In this document: positions 61,191-64,000 of the stretch, one piece after another
Numbering within the stretch: position 1 is the first letter of the stretch
How the letters are laid out: every line of letters begins with the position of its first letter
Assembly (NCBI RefSeq): GCF_016786255.1
Contig: NZ_JADMKT010000080.1
Location: 194,796-258,795 of the forward strand
Length of the DNA stretch: 64,000 bases
Direction: 5' to 3'
Source: Robertkochia sediminum
Lineage (GTDB): Bacteria > Bacteroidota > Bacteroidia > Flavobacteriales > Flavobacteriaceae
Notes under the pieces: model-generated
What the model was told of the DNA's origin: nothing
The model's database searches: none
What the model saw: the letters and a program-made list of their open reading frames with translations, nothing else
Made by a program: the position numbers and the translations under genes

Positions 61191-61319
61191 GACAGGAGTG
61201 AGACGTGAATGCATTCACCATTTATAATTCATCATTCCTCCTAAGCAGACTGGGAGCACCTGGCATTACAGGTCCTTATCTTTTAAAACACCTGAACGTG
61301 TAAATATAACTTCGGAAGA

Positions 61320-62204
61320 ATGTCAACGATCAACAGGCTTAACAGGGCTTATAAGAACGCGAAGGTGATTCCCTTTGACGATGATTCGCGTTTTATTTTT
61401 TTTAGCGATTGCCACAGGGGAGACAACAGTTTTGCCGATGAATTCGCCAATAATCGTAATATCTATTTCCACGCGCTCAAGCAGTATTACCGGGAGGGGT
61501 TTACCTATATCGAATTGGGTGATGGCGACGAGCTTTGGGAGAGTAAGTTCGAAGACATCTTCGAAGCCCATAAGAACATCTTCTTTTTACTCAGAGATTT
61601 CTATAACAAGGGCCGTTTACATATGCTTTACGGGAATCACGATGTGCTGTATCGCAATAATGAAGTAGTTAAAAAGCATTATCAAAGCTGGATCAATCCC
61701 GAAAACCAGGAAGAGGAAGCTTTAATGCCCGGATTAAAATTTCATGAGTCTCTTGTTTTAAAGCATACGGAAACCGGCCGGGAATTGTTTTTGGTGCACG
61801 GGCATCAGGCCGACTGGTTCAATTATGTCATGTGGCCATTGGCTCGTTTTATGGTGCGTGTGCTATGGCGCCCTTTACAGGTTGTTGGGATCTCCGACCC
61901 GACCAGTCCGGCAAAGAACAATAAGGAGCTTTTTAAGGTAGAGAGACGCATGAAGCAGTGGATCGCTTCAATGGGGAATATGGTGACCATCATGGGACAT
62001 ACCCACCGTCCGCGATTTCCTGAGCCCGGCGATCCTGCCCTTTTTAACGATGGGAGTTGTGTGCACCCCAGGAGCATTACCGGACTTGAACTTTGGCAGG
62101 GTAAGCTTACCCTGATCAAGTGGAATCTGGATACAACAGAGGAAGGTTACCTGCAGGTGAGACGCACGGTTTTAGAAGGTCCTACAGCCATTGACCTTTA
62201 TTGA
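61320..62204 (+). CDS. Calcineurin-like metallophosphoesterase (LpxH-like fold)
   Basis: A 294-residue cytoplasmic phosphoesterase with the metal-ligand set in order: FIFFSDCHRGDNSF (D-x-H), YIELGDGDELWE (GD), LHMLYGNHDVLYR (GNHD), LFLVHGHQADWFN and TIMGHTHRPRFPE (GHTH). The layout resembles LpxH-type UDP-diacylglucosamine hydrolases, but the usual LpxH fingerprint is not evident, so the substrate is open. It has no signal peptide. It belongs to the same stretch as the MPP-barrel fusion and HD-PycTM genes but is a separate transcript. Confidence 0.9.
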   Translation: MSTINRLNRAYKNAKVIPFDDDSRFIFFSDCHRGDNSFADEFANNRNIYFHALKQYYREGFTYIELGDGDELWESKFEDIFEAHKNIFFLLRDFYNKGRLHMLYGNHDVLYRNNEVVKKHYQSWINPENQEEEALMPGLKFHESLVLKHTETGRELFLVHGHQADWFNYVMWPLARFMVRVLWRPLQVVGISDPTSPAKNNKELFKVERRMKQWIASMGNMVTIMGHTHRPRFPEPGDPALFNDGSCVHPRSITGLELWQGKLTLIKWNLDTTEEGYLQVRRTVLEGPTAIDLY

Positions 62205-62280
62205 TCAAAGCGCAGGCCCGAGCGTTTGGTCTGATAGATCAGGTTAACATGTTTCTGTATTCCTGTACGAACAAAGATTT

Positions 62281-62601
62281 CTACACTTCAGGGGCGATCT
62301 CGATCTCCAGGCCTTCAAGCGCTTCGGTGATCTGGATCTGGCAGCCAAGTCGGCTGTTGTCTTTAACGTGAAAGGCCTCGGCGAGCATCAGGTCTTCGTC
62401 GTCTGTCATTTCAGGCAGCGGGTGATCTGAGTGCACATAGATCTGGCAGGATGCACACATGGCCATGCCTCCGCACGTACCTTCTACAGGCAATTCGTAG
62501 GCTTTACATAGTTCCATCAGGTTCATCCCCATATCAGTAGGGGCTTGTACGTCGTGTACAACACCTTCGCGGTCTGTGATCTTTATATTGATATCGGACA
62601 T
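62281..62601 (-). CDS. [2Fe-2S] ferredoxin, adrenodoxin type
   Basis: From the ATG at 62601 (106 residues) the protein has the CGGMAMCASCQIY cluster motif (Cys-x5-Cys-x2-Cys) and the fourth cysteine in SRLGCQIQI. It carries electrons in the cytoplasm, probably reduced by the FNR-like flavoprotein encoded just upstream. The 16-residue extension to the ATG at 62649 overlaps the upstream terminator and is unlikely. A TAnnTTTG box lies 18 bp before the chosen start. Confidence 0.93.
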   Translation of the reverse strand: MSDINIKITDREGVVHDVQAPTDMGMNLMELCKAYELPVEGTCGGMAMCASCQIYVHSDHPLPEMTDDEDLMLAEAFHVKDNSRLGCQIQITEALEGLEIEIAPEV

Positions 62602-62618
62602 AATGCTCAAATAATGCG

Positions 62619-62626
62619 CAAAAGTA
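62619..62626 (-). promoter_or_regulatory. Putative -7 promoter element of the ferredoxin gene
   Basis: Minus strand TACTTTTG is an exact TAnnTTTG box, 18 bp before the ATG at 62601 and just after the reductase terminator. It also supports the shorter start. Confidence 0.5.
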
Positions 62627-62633
62627 AATAAAA

Positions 62634-62657
62634 AAAGCCCTGCTTTCACAGGGCTTT
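62634..62657 (-). terminator. Terminator of the FNR-like gene
   Basis: Stem AAAGCCCTG (62634-62642) with CAGGGCTTT (62649-62657), loop CTTTCA; on the minus strand it is followed by TTTT. It separates the reductase and ferredoxin transcripts. Confidence 0.85.
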
Positions 62658-62678
62658 ATGCAATATTGTGATACCGAG

Positions 62679-63731
62679 TTAGTTGATCGTTTTGATCACG
62701 GCTTTCTCGGCTTCCTTTCTTGTTCCATCAAATCCGTCAATACCACTCACCGTGGTGTATTTCATCACGTAACGTTTTTCAGGATAGATAAGCTTATACG
62801 CACTTTGACACATCAGGGTAGCTTCGTGAAAACCACACAGGATAAGCTTCAGTTTTCCGGGGTAGGTGTTCACATCCCCAATAGCATAGATTCCCGGGAT
62901 ATTGGTCTGGTAATCCAGTGTGTTGTCTACCTTGATAGCATTCTTCTCGATCTCCAGTCCCCAGTCGCCAATAGGCCCCAATTTGGGGGACAGCCCAAAA
63001 AGCGGAATAAAATGATCGGTTTCCAGGCGTATCTTTTCATCTTCTCTTTCTACCGTAAGCGCCTCCAGGTGGTCTTCTCCGTGAAGTTCGGTAACTTCTG
63101 CCGGGGTGATCAGGTTGATCTTACCGAGCTTTTTAAGTTCTTCTACCTTTTCTACAGAATCCAGGGCTCCGCGAAATTCGTTGCGTCGGTGAATGAGGGT
63201 TACCTCAGAGGCCACATCGGCCAGGAAGATGCTCCAGTCGAGGGCAGAGTCACCACCACCGGCGATCACCACCTTTTTGTCGCGGTACATCTCCGGGTCT
63301 CTGATTATGTATTCAACCCCTTTATCTTCAAACTTATCCAGGTTCTCGAGCAGTGGCTTACGCGGCTCGAAACTTCCGAGTCCGCCGGCAATAGCAACCA
63401 CGGGAGCGTGGTGTTTCGTACCTTTATTGGTGGTTACGATAAATGAACCGTCTTCTTGTTTCTCAATGGTTTCTGCTCTTTCTCCCAGGGTGAATCCCGG
63501 GTCAAAAGGTTTGATCTGTTCCATGAGGTTGTCTACCAGGTCACCTGCCAAAACCTCGGGAAATCCGGGGATATCGTAGATAGGCTTCTTCGGGTAGATC
63601 TCTGCACACTGTCCTCCCGGTTGAGGCAAGGCATCGATAAGGTGACATTTAAGTTTTAATAATCCGGCTTCAAATACGGTAAAAAGTCCGGTAGGACCGG
63701 CTCCGATTATTAAGATGTCTGTTTTGATCAT
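62679..63731 (-). CDS. Ferredoxin-NADP+ reductase, thioredoxin-reductase-like flavoprotein (YumC type)
   Basis: A 350-residue FAD/NADPH enzyme. FAD motif DILIIGAGPTGLFTVFEAGL; QPGGQCAEIYPKKPIYDIPG; NADPH motif KVVIAGGGDSALDWSIFLAD; second FAD contact NIPGIYAIGDVNTYPGKLKL. It lacks the CxxC redox pair of thioredoxin reductase, as in YumC-type FNRs. It would pass electrons between NADPH and the ferredoxin encoded just downstream. The ATG at 63731 fits the motif spacing. Confidence 0.93.
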   Translation of the reverse strand: MIKTDILIIGAGPTGLFTVFEAGLLKLKCHLIDALPQPGGQCAEIYPKKPIYDIPGFPEVLAGDLVDNLMEQIKPFDPGFTLGERAETIEKQEDGSFIVTTNKGTKHHAPVVAIAGGLGSFEPRKPLLENLDKFEDKGVEYIIRDPEMYRDKKVVIAGGGDSALDWSIFLADVASEVTLIHRRNEFRGALDSVEKVEELKKLGKINLITPAEVTELHGEDHLEALTVEREDEKIRLETDHFIPLFGLSPKLGPIGDWGLEIEKNAIKVDNTLDYQTNIPGIYAIGDVNTYPGKLKLILCGFHEATLMCQSAYKLIYPEKRYVMKYTTVSGIDGFDGTRKEAEKAVIKTIN

Positions 63732-63840
63732 AGTGTAATCTTTTTAGGACATAAGTCCTGATCTGTTATATAGCATAAAGGGTTAACACCGCTTTTTTAT
63801 GGACTGCGTTTACCCGGGTCATGCCCTTAGTCGTAACAGA

Positions 63841-64000
63841 TCACTCTACATTAACAACTTGTTCGATCTGGGGGACGTATTTTTTTATGGTCATTTCGAC
63901 CCCGCTCTTCAGGGTCATCTGGTTTACGCTACACCCGACGCAGGTGCCTTCGAGCCTGACCTTAACGAATTTGTCATTTTCAATGGCTACCAGGGAGATG
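63841..64000 (-). CDS. NifU-like Fe-S scaffold protein, C-terminal fragment (runs off window)
   Basis: The minus strand from the window edge to TGA at 63841 encodes about 52 residues ending VNVE: ENDKFVKVRLEGTCVGCSVN, then the stretch KSGVEMTIKKYVPQIEQVV. The CVGC pair within G-x-C-x-x-C and the following helix match the NifU C-terminal (Nfu) domain, which carries or delivers an Fe-S cluster. The start is outside the window. The gap 63732-63840 shows only a small AGGAC-ATAA-GTCCT hairpin. Confidence 0.88.
   Translation of the reverse strand, partial: ISLVAIENDKFVKVRLEGTCVGCSVNQMTLKSGVEMTIKKYVPQIEQVVNVE

Overview
The window reads as ordinary chromosome of a marine-type member of the Bacteroidetes, most likely Flavobacteriaceae. 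The grounds are: a SusC/SusD glycan-uptake locus with two GH16 beta-glucanase lipoproteins; many secreted proteins and lipoproteins with Bacteroidetes-style signals; LPS genes (KDO transferase, galE, DegT aminotransferase); several -7 boxes of the TAnnTTTG type; and intergenic DNA full of 4-10 bp tandem repeats. No phage, insertion sequence, rRNA or CRISPR array was seen. Species cannot be named from this sequence alone.

Layout. 1-3650: a 2-oxoacid:ferredoxin oxidoreductase operon (korA-korB) translationally coupled to an unrecognised Cys-containing protein cut by the window edge. 4000-9500: TPR-like secreted protein, SDR epimerase, a CBS-domain gene behind a potentially structured leader, a zinc-finger-like protein, a NUMOD4/HNH-type protein, a GNAT-nitrilase fusion and a tail-less SSB. 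9700-24000: secreted triple-repeat protein, Lys/Cys-rich mini-protein, ferritin, Tex, HDAC-like deacetylase, DsbA/FrnE-type oxidoreductase, metG, YraN, an ACT-like protein, a methyltransferase and mfd. 24300-29200: secreted amidohydrolase, galE, DegT aminotransferase and kdtA.

29300-35150: small lipoprotein, mini membrane ORF, and two paralogous porins on either side of an arsR-arsC-acr3 arsenic operon. 35200-47550: a polysaccharide utilisation locus, probably for laminarin or another mixed beta-glucan. It holds a propeller/Y_Y_Y/LuxR regulator, a nested palindrome, susC, susD, two surface-binding lipoproteins and two GH16 enzymes, with hairpin terminators before each GH16 gene. 47600-53600: TerB-like protein, SRAP (YedK) DNA-damage protein, tRNA-Leu(UAG), M20 peptidase, NTF2-like lipoprotein, DUF4407 membrane protein and a PNPOx-fold protein.

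53600-64000: the most unusual part. A 1233-residue lipoprotein joins a metallophosphoesterase, a segment with kinase-like motifs (K...DRH...DxD) and a BamA-type barrel. Divergent from it is an HD phosphohydrolase fused to a Pycsar-effector-like membrane domain (PycTM/DUF5706) with no nucleotide cyclase in view. Next come a GAF-domain protein and a second metallophosphoesterase. The window ends with a [2Fe-2S] ferredoxin, a ferredoxin-NADP reductase-like flavoprotein and the C-terminus of a NifU-domain protein. These could supply electrons and clusters to enzymes such as KorAB, but that link is inference.

Gene calls rest on reading frames, motifs and recall of families; no database search was possible. 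For many secreted proteins an internal ATG in front of the signal peptide was chosen over a longer upstream frame.
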